A DNA stretch of 64,000 nucleotides from CAYNJF01 sp964397555 (GTDB lineage Bacteria; Pseudomonadota; Gammaproteobacteria; Berkiellales; Berkiellaceae): NCBI GenBank assembly GCA_964397555.1, contig CAYNJF010000007.1, forward strand, positions 12,369 through 76,368, written 5' to 3'. This document shows positions 19,382 to 28,227 of this stretch, piece by piece. Position 1 is the first letter of the stretch, and the number at the start of each line of letters is the position of its first letter. Under the pieces are notes generated by a model that ran no database searches, was not told the origin of the DNA, and saw only the letters and a program-made list of their open reading frames with translations. Made by a program: the position numbers and the translations under genes.

Positions 19382-19807
19382 TTATGAGCCACTCTTTTTG
19401 AGGGATAATTCGATGAGTTCATCGTATTCTTTGGCCAAAAGCTCCTTTTGCTGCTCATCGATACAGCGTTCAAGAAGGTGTTCGGCGCCTTTGAGCTTTT
19501 TCATCTTTTCTTTGACTTCAACCCGGGCCTCTTGGCATCGTTTTTGGGCTTGAAGGACTGCCCTTCGTTGCTCTTCAATTGAAAAGGATAAGTTTTCTAA
19601 AAAGGTCGTAATTTGCTTAAAGGCTCCAGAATCCGCCCCCTGCTCGACCAGTCGAGTTTGATAATCTCGATAGTAATCTTCAAGCATCTTTAAGCGCTGT
19701 TGTGTTTGCTCAACTTGGGAAATCGTGGCTTTTAATTGGTGCAGACTGCGATCGTATTCGTATTTAAAGAGTTTCGACAAAGACTCCCACTGCTCACGGC
19801 TGCTCAT
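19382..19807 (-). CDS. fliJ: Flagellar export chaperone FliJ
   Basis: 141 residues, almost entirely alpha-helical coiled coil (heptads and many Gln/Glu/Lys), the FliJ pattern. It belongs to the soluble ATPase complex FliHIJ of the flagellar type III export apparatus. Position decides the call: it starts inside the end of fliI (14-base overlap). It is the last fli gene of this cluster; fliK, which often follows in Vibrio and relatives, is replaced here by the STAS/HsbR module. Confidence 0.88.
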   Translation of the reverse strand: MSSREQWESLSKLFKYEYDRSLHQLKATISQVEQTQQRLKMLEDYYRDYQTRLVEQGADSGAFKQITTFLENLSFSIEEQRRAVLQAQKRCQEARVEVKEKMKKLKGAEHLLERCIDEQQKELLAKEYDELIELSLKKSGS

Positions 19808-21128
19808 TTGGGGCGCTCATAGGTTGATTAAAGAGAGTCTGTAACTGAGCGATTGAACTGTTGACGTCATAAGCCTGATTCACGGGCTGACACACATAAG
19901 CACGCATCGCTGGATTCAATTGTACGCTTACATCGAGCTCAGGGTTCATGCCTTTTTGATAGGCCCCCACGGTAATTAGGTCTTTGTTTTCTTGATAAAG
20001 CGCATCGTATTTTTTATAACGAGCCACAAAATTTAAATGATCCCCTGTCACCACATCGTTCATGGCTCGAGAAATCGAGGCCTGCACATCAATGGCCGGA
20101 TAAATGCCAAGCTCTGCAATGTGCCTTGATAGGACAATGTGACCGTCTAAAAAGGAACGTGCGGCATCCACAACGGGATCATTCATGTCATCCCCATCCG
20201 CCAATACCGTATAAAACGCGGTGATCGAGCCTCCCTCTTGAGTTCGCCCAGCCCTTTCGATCAATTGAGCCATGTCATTAAACACGGATGGTGTATACCC
20301 TTTGTGAGCCGGCGGCTCCCCTGCCGACAACGATATTTGACGCTTTGCATGCGCAAATCGAGTCAACGAATCCATAATGAGTAATACATCTTTGCCTTGC
20401 GAGCGAAAATCTTCTGCAATCGTACAGGCAATCAAAGCCCCGTTCACGCGCTGTACGGGGGAGGCATCGGCAGGCGATGCGATAATGATGGATTTCTTGA
20501 GTCCTTGACCTAAGCTTTTCTCAATAAAGTCTTTAACCTCACGGCCCCTTTCACCAATCAAAGCGATGACCACCACTTCGGCTCGTGTAAATTGTGTCAT
20601 CATCCCGATGAGAATACTTTTTCCAACCCCTGAGCCGGCAAACAACCCGACCCTTTGGCCCTTGGCAATGGTCAACAGGCCGTTGATGGCTCTGATGCCC
20701 ACATCTAAGGGCTCAACAAGCGATTGTCGTGTCAAAGGGTTGATGGGCTTTCCATTAATCCGCTTATGCTCCAAGTGAAGCAGCGGTCCTTTTGAGTCAA
20801 TGGGATGGCCATTGCCATCTAAAATACGTCCTAAAAGGGCTTCCCCAGTGGGGGTGGTAGCGCCAGTGGAGGTTTTTCGGATACGAGCCCCTGGGTGCAG
20901 GTCTTCCATGGTCTCAAGAGGCATTAAAAACGTGGTCTTGGCATTAAACCCAATGACTTGAGCAACAATTTCACGATCAATCAATTCAATGGTGCATAAA
21001 TTACCCATGGATACATTCAGGCCAGTTGCCTCAATCATTAATCCAGTGACTTTGGAGACAGCCCCATACTCAACAAATCGTTTGGGGTTATGCAGCGTTT
21101 GGGTCTTTTTAGTAAAATAATCAATCAT
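19794..21128 (-). CDS. fliI: Flagellum-specific ATPase FliI
   Basis: 444 residues, standard length. Walker A is GLFAGSGVGKS, Walker B is VLLIMDSLTRFAHAKRQI, and GERGREVKDFIE plus GYTPSVF complete the F1-beta-like/T3SS ATPase family. It unfolds and feeds export substrates to the flagellar gate. It overlaps fliH by 8 and fliJ by 14 bases. Confidence 0.97.
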   Translation of the reverse strand: MIDYFTKKTQTLHNPKRFVEYGAVSKVTGLMIEATGLNVSMGNLCTIELIDREIVAQVIGFNAKTTFLMPLETMEDLHPGARIRKTSTGATTPTGEALLGRILDGNGHPIDSKGPLLHLEHKRINGKPINPLTRQSLVEPLDVGIRAINGLLTIAKGQRVGLFAGSGVGKSILIGMMTQFTRAEVVVIALIGERGREVKDFIEKSLGQGLKKSIIIASPADASPVQRVNGALIACTIAEDFRSQGKDVLLIMDSLTRFAHAKRQISLSAGEPPAHKGYTPSVFNDMAQLIERAGRTQEGGSITAFYTVLADGDDMNDPVVDAARSFLDGHIVLSRHIAELGIYPAIDVQASISRAMNDVVTGDHLNFVARYKKYDALYQENKDLITVGAYQKGMNPELDVSVQLNPAMRAYVCQPVNQAYDVNSSIAQLQTLFNQPMSAPNEQP

Positions 21129-21672
21129 CGGTGTTCATCAATTCGTCAACCAGACTGTCCAAAGAGCAAACCAAGGTTTCTTTTTCAGAAACCATCTCAA
21201 TGCTCGAGAGTTCATCTTCACGAACCTCTACCTCAATCCCCCTTTCTGAAAAGGTATCGGACAGAGATTGAATGTCTGAGGCCATAGATTGGGGCAAAAC
21301 CAACCTTAACGACGGCTGACCTCGAAGCTTATTCAGACCTTGTTGAATAAATTGCTCGAGCGTTTGTGGATCTTTGAGGGCTTGGCCCAATACTTTAAGC
21401 ACGACCGTTTGGCAATATCCATTCAGCGCGGACTGTAAGTCATCGTTGATGCGATCTTGCGCTTGGGTCAACTGGGCGAGCACTTGTTCTATTTGAGCAA
21501 TCTTTTGTTGATATTCCGCCTTCGCTTGGCTCAAACCTTGCTCATAGCCTCGTTCTTTGGCTTGTTCATCAACCGCTTCTGGCTGTGCGACCGGTTGTGA
21601 GGGAGCGGAACTGGGGTTCGGACTCGTAAACGAGGGAGCTAACCACTTATTGACTTGTTCGGATTCAGACAC
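21121..21672 (-). CDS. fliH: Flagellar assembly protein FliH
   Basis: 183 residues: a Pro/Ser/Glu-rich N-terminus, a helical middle (residues about 45-100) with repeated A/Q spacing, and a C-terminal stator-like domain. It negatively regulates and anchors the FliI ATPase at the C-ring. It lies 8 bases after fliG and overlaps fliI by 8 bases. Sequence alone is weakly conserved; gene order makes the call firm. Confidence 0.9.
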   Translation of the reverse strand: MSESEQVNKWLAPSFTSPNPSSAPSQPVAQPEAVDEQAKERGYEQGLSQAKAEYQQKIAQIEQVLAQLTQAQDRINDDLQSALNGYCQTVVLKVLGQALKDPQTLEQFIQQGLNKLRGQPSLRLVLPQSMASDIQSLSDTFSERGIEVEVREDELSSIEMVSEKETLVCSLDSLVDELMNTDD

Positions 21673-21680
21673 AACCCCTC

Positions 21681-22679
21681 CTAGAGCATTTGCTCGCCTT
21701 TTCCGCCCATTGAAATTTCACCCGCATCGGCCATCTTCTTCGCCGTTTCTAGGATGTCTTTTTGTGCGGCTTCAACCTCTGAGAGTTTCACAGGCCCTTT
21801 AGCCTCTAAATCATCTTTGAGCAGATCCGCGGCTCTTTTTGACATGTTGGTATAGATTTTTTCAGAAATGGCTTCATCTGCCCCTTTGAGTGCCAAGATG
21901 AGCACATCCGTCGACACTTCACGTAAAAGGCTTTGAATCCCACGATCATCGATGTCGAGTAAGTTCTCAAAAACGAACATAAGCTCTTCGATGGAAGTTG
22001 CCAGATCCTCATCTTTCTCTTTGATCGCTTCCATGAGCTGCTCTTCGATGGCCGGATCCACCATATTTAAGATGTCAGCGGCCGCTTTCGTTCCACCTAA
22101 AGCGGCAGACTGGCCAACCGATTGACGATTTAACTGCTCTTGAATAATATGATTGAGCTCTTCAATGGCACTCGGTTGAACCGACTCTTGGTTGGAGATG
22201 CGCATGATCAAATCAAGACGTGTGCGCTCATCATAAAGCTCTAAGACTGCCGCAGCAATTTCAGGTTCCAGCTGAGTGAGAATTAAGGCTTGTATTTGAG
22301 GATGTTCAAAACGCACCAAATCAGCAATACTACGAGGCTCCATCCAGCGAAGTGCATCCAAGCCGCTTGCGTTTTGCTCTTTTAAAATATTATCAACGAC
22401 ATGACTGCCCTGGTCTTCTCCAAAGGCATTGATGATAATGTCACGAATGTTCTCATCGGAGCCTAGACCGAGACTGGTTTGCTTTTCGGTGCTGTCCAGC
22501 ACCGTTTTAATCGCACTTTGAGCCTGATCAATTTTGACATCCTTTAGCTCAGTCATGGCTTTACCAATTTTCTGAACTTCTTTGGGATCAAGATGCTTTA
22601 AAATTTCAGAGGACTCTTGAGGGGTAAGACTCATCAAGAGAATCGCTGCCTGATTAATTTGATCGCTCGTCTCACTCAT
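21681..22679 (-). CDS. fliG: Flagellar motor switch protein FliG
   Basis: 332 residues. The N-terminal part binds FliF. The middle EHPQ motif (RFEHPQIQALIL, near residue 125) and the C-terminal torque helix region (MFVFENLLDIDDRGIQSLLREV) are canonical. It forms the rotor ring that MotA pushes against. It overlaps the end of fliF by 8 bases. The partner switch genes fliM and fliN are not in this window. Confidence 0.97.
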   Translation of the reverse strand: MSETSDQINQAAILLMSLTPQESSEILKHLDPKEVQKIGKAMTELKDVKIDQAQSAIKTVLDSTEKQTSLGLGSDENIRDIIINAFGEDQGSHVVDNILKEQNASGLDALRWMEPRSIADLVRFEHPQIQALILTQLEPEIAAAVLELYDERTRLDLIMRISNQESVQPSAIEELNHIIQEQLNRQSVGQSAALGGTKAAADILNMVDPAIEEQLMEAIKEKDEDLATSIEELMFVFENLLDIDDRGIQSLLREVSTDVLILALKGADEAISEKIYTNMSKRAADLLKDDLEAKGPVKLSEVEAAQKDILETAKKMADAGEISMGGKGEQML

Positions 22680-24258
22680 TTTCCGTCTTCACCATGGTTT
22701 TCACAACTTGCGCTACTCGTTTTGGATCCTCAGAGATGATAGCCCTCATTCTAGAGAGATCATCCTGACCAGGCTGACTTTGCATTTCTAAGGCTTGCGC
22801 CAACTGGGTTTGCTCAAGCATTTTTTGCTTTTGAGCCTTTTGAAAAGCGGACACATTACTTAAGTTCTTAATGAGGGGTCTAATCACTGTAAAGAAGATG
22901 ATTAATACGAAAAGTGCGGCCAAGCTTTGTTTGACCACCGAGTAAAACCAAGGTTGCTGATGAAACGGTACAGGAGGCAGCTCTGCCACAGGGGGAGTTG
23001 CTGCAAATGAGGCATTGATGACCGAAACCCTGTCCCCACGCTCTTCATCAAAGCCTATGGCGTTCTTAACCAACCCTTCAAGACGAGTTAACTCTTCTGG
23101 GGTATGAGGGGTTTTGGACTCTTTACCAGAACTTGAATAAGTCACGATGTCGTCGACCACAACCGCGACGGATAGACGCTCAAGTTGACCAGGAATTCTC
23201 TTTTCATGACCGATGGTGCGATCAAGCTCAAAATTACGAGTGGATTGTTGTCGTGAGTTTCCGCTGACTTCTCGATTAATGGGGTTCCCCTCTTCATCCA
23301 CTTCGGTCACCGTGCTTTCTTCAGGAGGCACGTTAGAAAGCGCCCCTGGAATTCCCCCGACAAACCCGGCGCCCGATGAAGACACATTCAGGGTTTGCTC
23401 TGAGCGAACGGCTTTGGAAGAAGGATTGTAATTTTCGAAGGTTTTTTCTTCGGATGAGAAGTCAATTTGGGCGGTGACTTTCGCTTGCACTCGACCTTGG
23501 CCCAACATCGGCTCTAAAAGTTCGGTAATACGATTCGCATAGATTTCTTCCATGCTTCGCTTGTAATCGAGTTGAGAGACCGCTAAGTTCATCTCATCGT
23601 TCGATTTCCCTGAAAGCAGTGTGCCGTATTGATCCACCACGGTCACTTGATCTGTTGTCATCCCTTGAATGCTTGAGGCCACAAAATTAGCGATCCCACC
23701 CACCTGTTGTGGACTGAGCTTGACCCCACCATGAACATCCAAAAACACGGAGGCACTGGGTGGTTTTTTGTGGCGCACAAAAGACGACTGTTTGGGAATG
23801 GCTAAATGGACTCTAGCGGATTTAACTTGTTGGATCTGAGCGATGGAACGAGCCAGCTCCCCTTGGAGACCACGCACATAACGAGTGCGCTCAATGAATT
23901 GCGAGGTAGTAAGCCCCATATCCTCATCAAGCAGCTCTAAGCCCGTATGGCCGTCGTTGCTGATCCCTTCTTTGGCAAGCGACATTTTAGCTCGATGAAC
24001 CTGATCTTTTTTGATCATCACAAGACCAGAGTTTTCGTTGATGCGATAGGTGATCCCAGAACGGTCTAGCACTTCGACAACCGCCCCAGACTCTTTGGGC
24101 GTATAAGAGCCCCCCAAAGGAAGAAACTCTTCACCTTTCGCCCACATGGCAACGTAAAAGCCGAGCGCGATGCTTGCAGACAGACCCACCAGGATGAAGA
24201 TCTGCTTCATCAGAGGAAGCGCCTGCATGCCATCAAAAGCTTTTACTGTTTCAGCCAT
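22672..24258 (-). CDS. fliF: Flagellar MS-ring protein FliF
   Basis: 528 residues with one membrane segment near residues 22-42, a periplasmic part with the YscJ-like domain (VEVLDRSGITYRI, ARVHLAIPKQSSFVR), and a second membrane segment near 435-455, followed by the cytoplasmic FliG-binding tail. It is the first structure laid down in flagellar assembly. It lies 10 bases after fliE and overlaps fliG. Confidence 0.97.
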   Translation of the reverse strand: MAETVKAFDGMQALPLMKQIFILVGLSASIALGFYVAMWAKGEEFLPLGGSYTPKESGAVVEVLDRSGITYRINENSGLVMIKKDQVHRAKMSLAKEGISNDGHTGLELLDEDMGLTTSQFIERTRYVRGLQGELARSIAQIQQVKSARVHLAIPKQSSFVRHKKPPSASVFLDVHGGVKLSPQQVGGIANFVASSIQGMTTDQVTVVDQYGTLLSGKSNDEMNLAVSQLDYKRSMEEIYANRITELLEPMLGQGRVQAKVTAQIDFSSEEKTFENYNPSSKAVRSEQTLNVSSSGAGFVGGIPGALSNVPPEESTVTEVDEEGNPINREVSGNSRQQSTRNFELDRTIGHEKRIPGQLERLSVAVVVDDIVTYSSSGKESKTPHTPEELTRLEGLVKNAIGFDEERGDRVSVINASFAATPPVAELPPVPFHQQPWFYSVVKQSLAALFVLIIFFTVIRPLIKNLSNVSAFQKAQKQKMLEQTQLAQALEMQSQPGQDDLSRMRAIISEDPKRVAQVVKTMVKTENE

Positions 24259-24268
24259 AATTTAAGCC

Positions 24269-24607
24269 TTACACTTGCATGTTCATAATGTCTTGGTAGG
24301 CCGTGACTACTCGGTTTCTCACTTGTACCAAGGCCTGGAATGCGACGGATGATTTTTGACTGGCGACCATCACTTCCGCCAAATCAACTCCCTCATCCCC
24401 TTTCTCATATTGGGTGCGTAACTGAGATGTTTCTTGAGAAAGCTCATTTACTTTATTAATAGCTGAGCTGAACAGATCCGCAAAGCTTGTGGCTTGATTA
24501 TCGCCGGTTTGCACAGGGCTAACACTTGGTTTAGAACCACTTTGAGCTTGTTCAGCCAACGCACGCATGTTTGACAATAGCTCTTGAGCACTGAGATTGT
24601 TCATCAT
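24269..24607 (-). CDS. fliE: Flagellar hook-basal body protein FliE
   Basis: 112 residues. The C-terminal half (VDLAEVMVASQKSSVAFQA then VRNRVVTAYQDIMNMQV) is the conserved FliE core that links MS-ring and rod; the N-terminus is variable. Its ATG overlaps the flrC stop by 4 bases, so in this genome fliE is read through from the regulatory genes. Confidence 0.95.
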   Translation of the reverse strand: MMNNLSAQELLSNMRALAEQAQSGSKPSVSPVQTGDNQATSFADLFSSAINKVNELSQETSQLRTQYEKGDEGVDLAEVMVASQKSSVAFQALVQVRNRVVTAYQDIMNMQV

Positions 24608-25896
24608 AAGCCTCCTTTGGGTATATCAAAGCCTTCTTTTTTTAAGCGAGCCACCTTATAACGCAAGGTACGTGGGCTGATCCCTAAAAGTGAGGCCGCT
24701 TGTTCACGATTTCCTTTAGTCTGGGTGAGAACATCCATAATGGTCTCAAACTCAGCTTTAAATCGGGAGCTCTCCAAATCCATGTCTGTTTCTGCGCTCG
24801 GTTCTTGTTCAAAGTGCAAGTCATTGGCATCAATAATCCCGTTGGTTAAGATGCACGCACGTTGCATGACGTTTTGAAGCTCTCGAATATTCCCAGGCCA
24901 AGGGTATTGCAACAGGGTTTGTTGGGCCGCATCGGTAAGCTCACCCCCACGGTGATGATCCACAAAGCGTTGAGCAATCGGCAAAATATCCTCTTTGCGT
25001 TCTCGAAGTGGTGGCCACTGAATAGGAAAAACATTCAAGCGAAAATATAAGTCCTCACGGAACTGCTGATTCGCCACTTCTTCTTTCAAAATACGGTTGG
25101 TTGTGGCAATGACTCTCACGTCAAGCTTAAACACCGACTTTGAACCAAGTCGCTCAACTTCTTGTTCTTGAAGGACTCGTAATATTTTGGCTTGAAGGGC
25201 CAAAGGCATCTCAGAAATCTCATCCAAAAGAATGGTTCCCTTGTGCGCTTGTTCAAACTTACCTGGGGTGGATTGATACGCCCCAGTAAAGGCCCCTTTC
25301 TCGTACCCGAACAACGTCGCCTCGAGCATGTTTTCTGGAATGGCTGCACAGTTGATGCTGACAATGGGCTTTTTCGAGCGATTGGATGCTTGGTGAATAA
25401 ATTGAGCCAAGACTTCTTTGCCCGTCCCTGACTCTCCTTGAATCAGCACGCAGGCATCGGTATGAGCCACTTTTAAAGCCAAATCAAACACTTTTTTTGT
25501 CTTGGCTGAAGCCATGACGGGCAAATCAAGATTTGCGGTCTTCGAAAAATTCATTTTAATCTTGGCAATAAGCTCTTGCATGTCAAACGGCTTGGTTAGG
25601 TAGTCGCATGCTCCACTTTTAAGGGCGCCAACCGCTTGTTCGATCGTGCCGTATGCCGTCATTAACAGCACCGGTATTTGATGATTTTGTCGTTTTAGAA
25701 CCTCTAAAAACTCATACCCACTCATACCAGGCATTTTTACATCCGATAGAATTAGGCCAAATTGCTCGTGTTTGAGTCGTTCCAACCCCTCTTCTGCACT
25801 GAAGACGGACTCGACGCTGAAGGTTTCAAGCTCAAGTGATTCTTTGAGTGTTTCGTTTAAATCTTTATCGTCTTCCACTAACAATATTTTTTGCAT
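24604..25896 (-). CDS. flrC: Flagellar two-component response regulator, sigma54 activator FlrC/FleR
   Basis: 430 residues. An N-terminal receiver with acidic pocket (LLVEDD) and phospho-acceptor Asp52 (LSDVKMPG) is followed by an AAA+ domain with Walker A GESGTGKE and the sigma54-contact loop GAFTGA, and a Fis-type helix-turn-helix (REQAASLLGISPRTLRYKV) at the end. It activates class III flagellar genes (hook, basal body) together with the histidine kinase FlrB. It starts 2 bases after flrB and ends overlapping fliE. Confidence 0.96.
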   Translation of the reverse strand: MQKILLVEDDKDLNETLKESLELETFSVESVFSAEEGLERLKHEQFGLILSDVKMPGMSGYEFLEVLKRQNHQIPVLLMTAYGTIEQAVGALKSGACDYLTKPFDMQELIAKIKMNFSKTANLDLPVMASAKTKKVFDLALKVAHTDACVLIQGESGTGKEVLAQFIHQASNRSKKPIVSINCAAIPENMLEATLFGYEKGAFTGAYQSTPGKFEQAHKGTILLDEISEMPLALQAKILRVLQEQEVERLGSKSVFKLDVRVIATTNRILKEEVANQQFREDLYFRLNVFPIQWPPLRERKEDILPIAQRFVDHHRGGELTDAAQQTLLQYPWPGNIRELQNVMQRACILTNGIIDANDLHFEQEPSAETDMDLESSRFKAEFETIMDVLTQTKGNREQAASLLGISPRTLRYKVARLKKEGFDIPKGGL

Positions 25897-25898
25897 GA

Positions 25899-26837
25899 TT
25901 ACCCTTTTGGAAGCTGCACGTTAATCTGTGTCCCTTGACCTTCAATAGACGAAAGTGTGATAAGACCGCCATGTGACTCAATCACTTGCTTGGCAATGCT
26001 TAGGCCTAAGCCCGTTCCGTGGGTTTTTGTTGTGTAGAACGGATCAAAGACTTTGCCCAGCAACGCCGATGGGATCCCTTGGCCTTGATCTTCAATCAAA
26101 ATATTCAAATGATCGGTCTCAATGACTTGAATACGAACCAACTGCTTAGACTCGCTTGCATCAATGGCGTTTGTCACAAGATTCGCGAAGACGCCGATAA
26201 GCGCTTGAGGATTGGCGATCACTTGCGCATTCGAGTAGGTACGAACGTCAAAATCAATCATGATCGATTTTTTCTCAATATCGACCTGTTCAATGGCTTT
26301 ACTCAGTACTTGTTCAATGTCAATTCGCTCAATAATTTTTTCATCCGAGCGTGAAAACATTAAGATGGAATTAATTTCTTGCTCAATGCCCTTCAAGCAT
26401 GATTTTAAGCTTATCAACTTAGGTTCGTCTGGATGAAGCCCTTGAAGCTGATCGACCTTCAATAGTGCACTAAACAATGGATTGCGTATCTGATGAGCAA
26501 GGTTTGCACACATATTGCCTAATTGCTGCAAGCGTTGTGTGTGATCATTTTGTCCTCGATGCTGAATGGCCATCATGGCGATGATTTGCCCACCTTGACT
26601 CAAAGGAGAGGTCTCAACGCTTAAGGACTGCCCCGCTGGCAAAATGGGCTCATTGGGGTTCGTTAACTTTGTGGATATGCTCGCCCAAGGTTGACCTGGT
26701 TCGCATTGAAGCCAAGATTTGGCTTGAGGGTTCACGTACTCGACTAAACCTTTTGAATTCAAACAAATGAGACCGATGGTCAATGACTCAAGCATGTCCA
26801 TCCATTGTAAGTTTGGTTCTAATACAGTACTCATCAT
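25899..26837 (-). CDS. flrB: Flagellar sensor histidine kinase FlrB/FleS
   Basis: 312 residues, soluble (no membrane segment). A PAS-like region covers residues 10-100 (IGLICLNSKGLVEYVNPQAK). The phospho-acceptor H-box is LAHQIRNPLF. The ATPase domain has NLVTNAIDAS, EDQGQGIP and GTGLGLSIAK. It phosphorylates FlrC. Start could be the first or second of two adjacent ATGs (26837 or 26834). It sits between flrA and flrC with a 107-base spacer on the flrA side. Confidence 0.95.
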   Translation of the reverse strand: MMSTVLEPNLQWMDMLESLTIGLICLNSKGLVEYVNPQAKSWLQCEPGQPWASISTKLTNPNEPILPAGQSLSVETSPLSQGGQIIAMMAIQHRGQNDHTQRLQQLGNMCANLAHQIRNPLFSALLKVDQLQGLHPDEPKLISLKSCLKGIEQEINSILMFSRSDEKIIERIDIEQVLSKAIEQVDIEKKSIMIDFDVRTYSNAQVIANPQALIGVFANLVTNAIDASESKQLVRIQVIETDHLNILIEDQGQGIPSALLGKVFDPFYTTKTHGTGLGLSIAKQVIESHGGLITLSSIEGQGTQINVQLPKG

Positions 26838-26944
26838 GGGCCCCTATTTTTTATAATAACCCTTGCAAAGAATGGGCCAAAAATTTTTATGTTTGAATTC
26901 AAATATCTACAACTTCATCCTCAATTACGTCAAAACATTGCCAC

Positions 26945-27997
26945 TTAGCGTTCAATGTTGAGCTTACGCATCTTTTCCACGAGCGTGGTTCGCCTAAGGC
27001 CTAATCGACTGGCCGCTTTTGATACCACCCCATTGCTTTGGCTAAGAGCCTGCTCAATGAAGCTCGTTTCAAGCTGGGTTAAATAGTCTTTAAGATTAAA
27101 AGGGGCATTCTCAGGCAGCGTGTGTGCGTTCATCATCAACGACTCCGTGACGGGACTCGTTGAGGGGGGACTTAAGGTGGGCTGAGCACCGTAAGGCTCT
27201 GGCAGTTGGCGCTTGGTAATGACTTGCCCTGGATAGAGCACACTCATGCGCTCAATAAGATTGCTTAATTCACGTACATTGCCTGGCCAATCGTAGCTGA
27301 TCAGGGCCTCTAAAGCCTCTGGGGCAAATTGAACCTTAGCCGAATCGGGCAAGCCCAGTTGGCTAGGAATCACATTGGCAATTAATGGGATGTCTTCTTT
27401 ACGATCGCACAAGGCAGGAATGCTTACTGGGAATACATGAATCCGATAAAACAAGTCTTCTCGAAACTCTCCAGCCTTCACGGCTTGCTCAAGATCTTTG
27501 TTGGTCGCCGCGATGATTCGAGCTTTGACAGGGATGGCTTTTCCACCACCAACGCGCTCTAAAACGCGCTCTTGGAGCACGCGTAACAACTTCACTTGAC
27601 AATCTAAAGGCATGTCGCCAATTTCATCAAGGAAAAGAGTCCCATTAGCCGCTAATTCGAATCGACCGACTCTTGAGGTGATGGCGCCTGTAAAGGCCCC
27701 TTTCTCATGACCAAACAGTTCACTCTCAAGCAATTCTTTCGGAATGGCCGCGCAATTGACTGGAACAAATGGGCCCTTTGAATATTCAGAACGAGCATGA
27801 ATCTCACGGGCAACGACTTCTTTACCGGTCCCACTTTTACCACTGATTAAAACAACGGCGTCCGTGCTTGCGACTTTGTTGATCAGTGACTTGATGTCTT
27901 TGATGGCTTTGGATTGCCCCACCAATTTGGTGCTCGACAAAGCTTGGGGTTCACAGTTAGAGATCAATGGTTCATCCTTGAGCATTGAGTTTTGCAT
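26945..27997 (-). CDS. flrA: Flagellar master regulator FlrA/FleQ, form lacking the N-terminal domain
   Basis: 350 residues, about 130 shorter than usual FleQ/FlrA. It begins almost directly at the AAA+ domain (LVGQSKAIKDIKSL), with Walker A GKSGTGKEVV, GAFTGA, and Walker B LFLDEIGDM. The C-terminal Fis-type helix-turn-helix (KAASRLGLRRTTLVEKMRK) is nearly that of FleQ, which fixes the identity. The N-terminal FleQ domain is absent, and the codon just before the ATG is an in-frame TAA, so it is not hidden upstream. The FleQ c-di-GMP motif LFRS at the domain border reads LSSTK here. It should activate early flagellar operons with sigma54. No good Shine-Dalgarno precedes the ATG; a second ATG lies 4 codons in. 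Confidence 0.9.
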   Translation of the reverse strand: MQNSMLKDEPLISNCEPQALSSTKLVGQSKAIKDIKSLINKVASTDAVVLISGKSGTGKEVVAREIHARSEYSKGPFVPVNCAAIPKELLESELFGHEKGAFTGAITSRVGRFELAANGTLFLDEIGDMPLDCQVKLLRVLQERVLERVGGGKAIPVKARIIAATNKDLEQAVKAGEFREDLFYRIHVFPVSIPALCDRKEDIPLIANVIPSQLGLPDSAKVQFAPEALEALISYDWPGNVRELSNLIERMSVLYPGQVITKRQLPEPYGAQPTLSPPSTSPVTESLMMNAHTLPENAPFNLKDYLTQLETSFIEQALSQSNGVVSKAASRLGLRRTTLVEKMRKLNIER

Positions 27998-28005
27998 TTA
28001 GTTAA

Positions 28006-28035
28006 GTAATAGGCGTCAAAGACCTGGCCTGTCAA
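28006..28035 (-). promoter_or_regulatory. Possible sigma70-type promoter of flrA
   Basis: On the minus strand TTGACA (28030-28035) is followed after 18 bases by TATTAC (28006-28011). Transcription would start within a few bases of the flrA ATG, giving an almost leaderless message, consistent with the missing Shine-Dalgarno. The perfect -35 is attractive; the -10 is only four of six. Confidence 0.35.
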
Positions 28036-28227
28036 ATGCTTGGCACACTATTTTTGTTGTGCGTCGCATTTTGTCAGAAATACACCCATGGATTATGCAC
28101 AGCAGATTGATTATTCTCAGGTCTTTTTAGAAAAGCTGGGAAAAAAAAGCCTTTTCCATGACTCGATGTGGAATTGATGATGCTTGCTTCATCTATGCTT
28201 ATGGTGTCAAGAACAAGGAAGACTCAT

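Noticed and set aside
28039..28057. TTGGCAC with a possible sigma54 promoter for the TPR gene
   Set aside because: The -24 box is good, but 10 bases downstream there is TT instead of the required GC.
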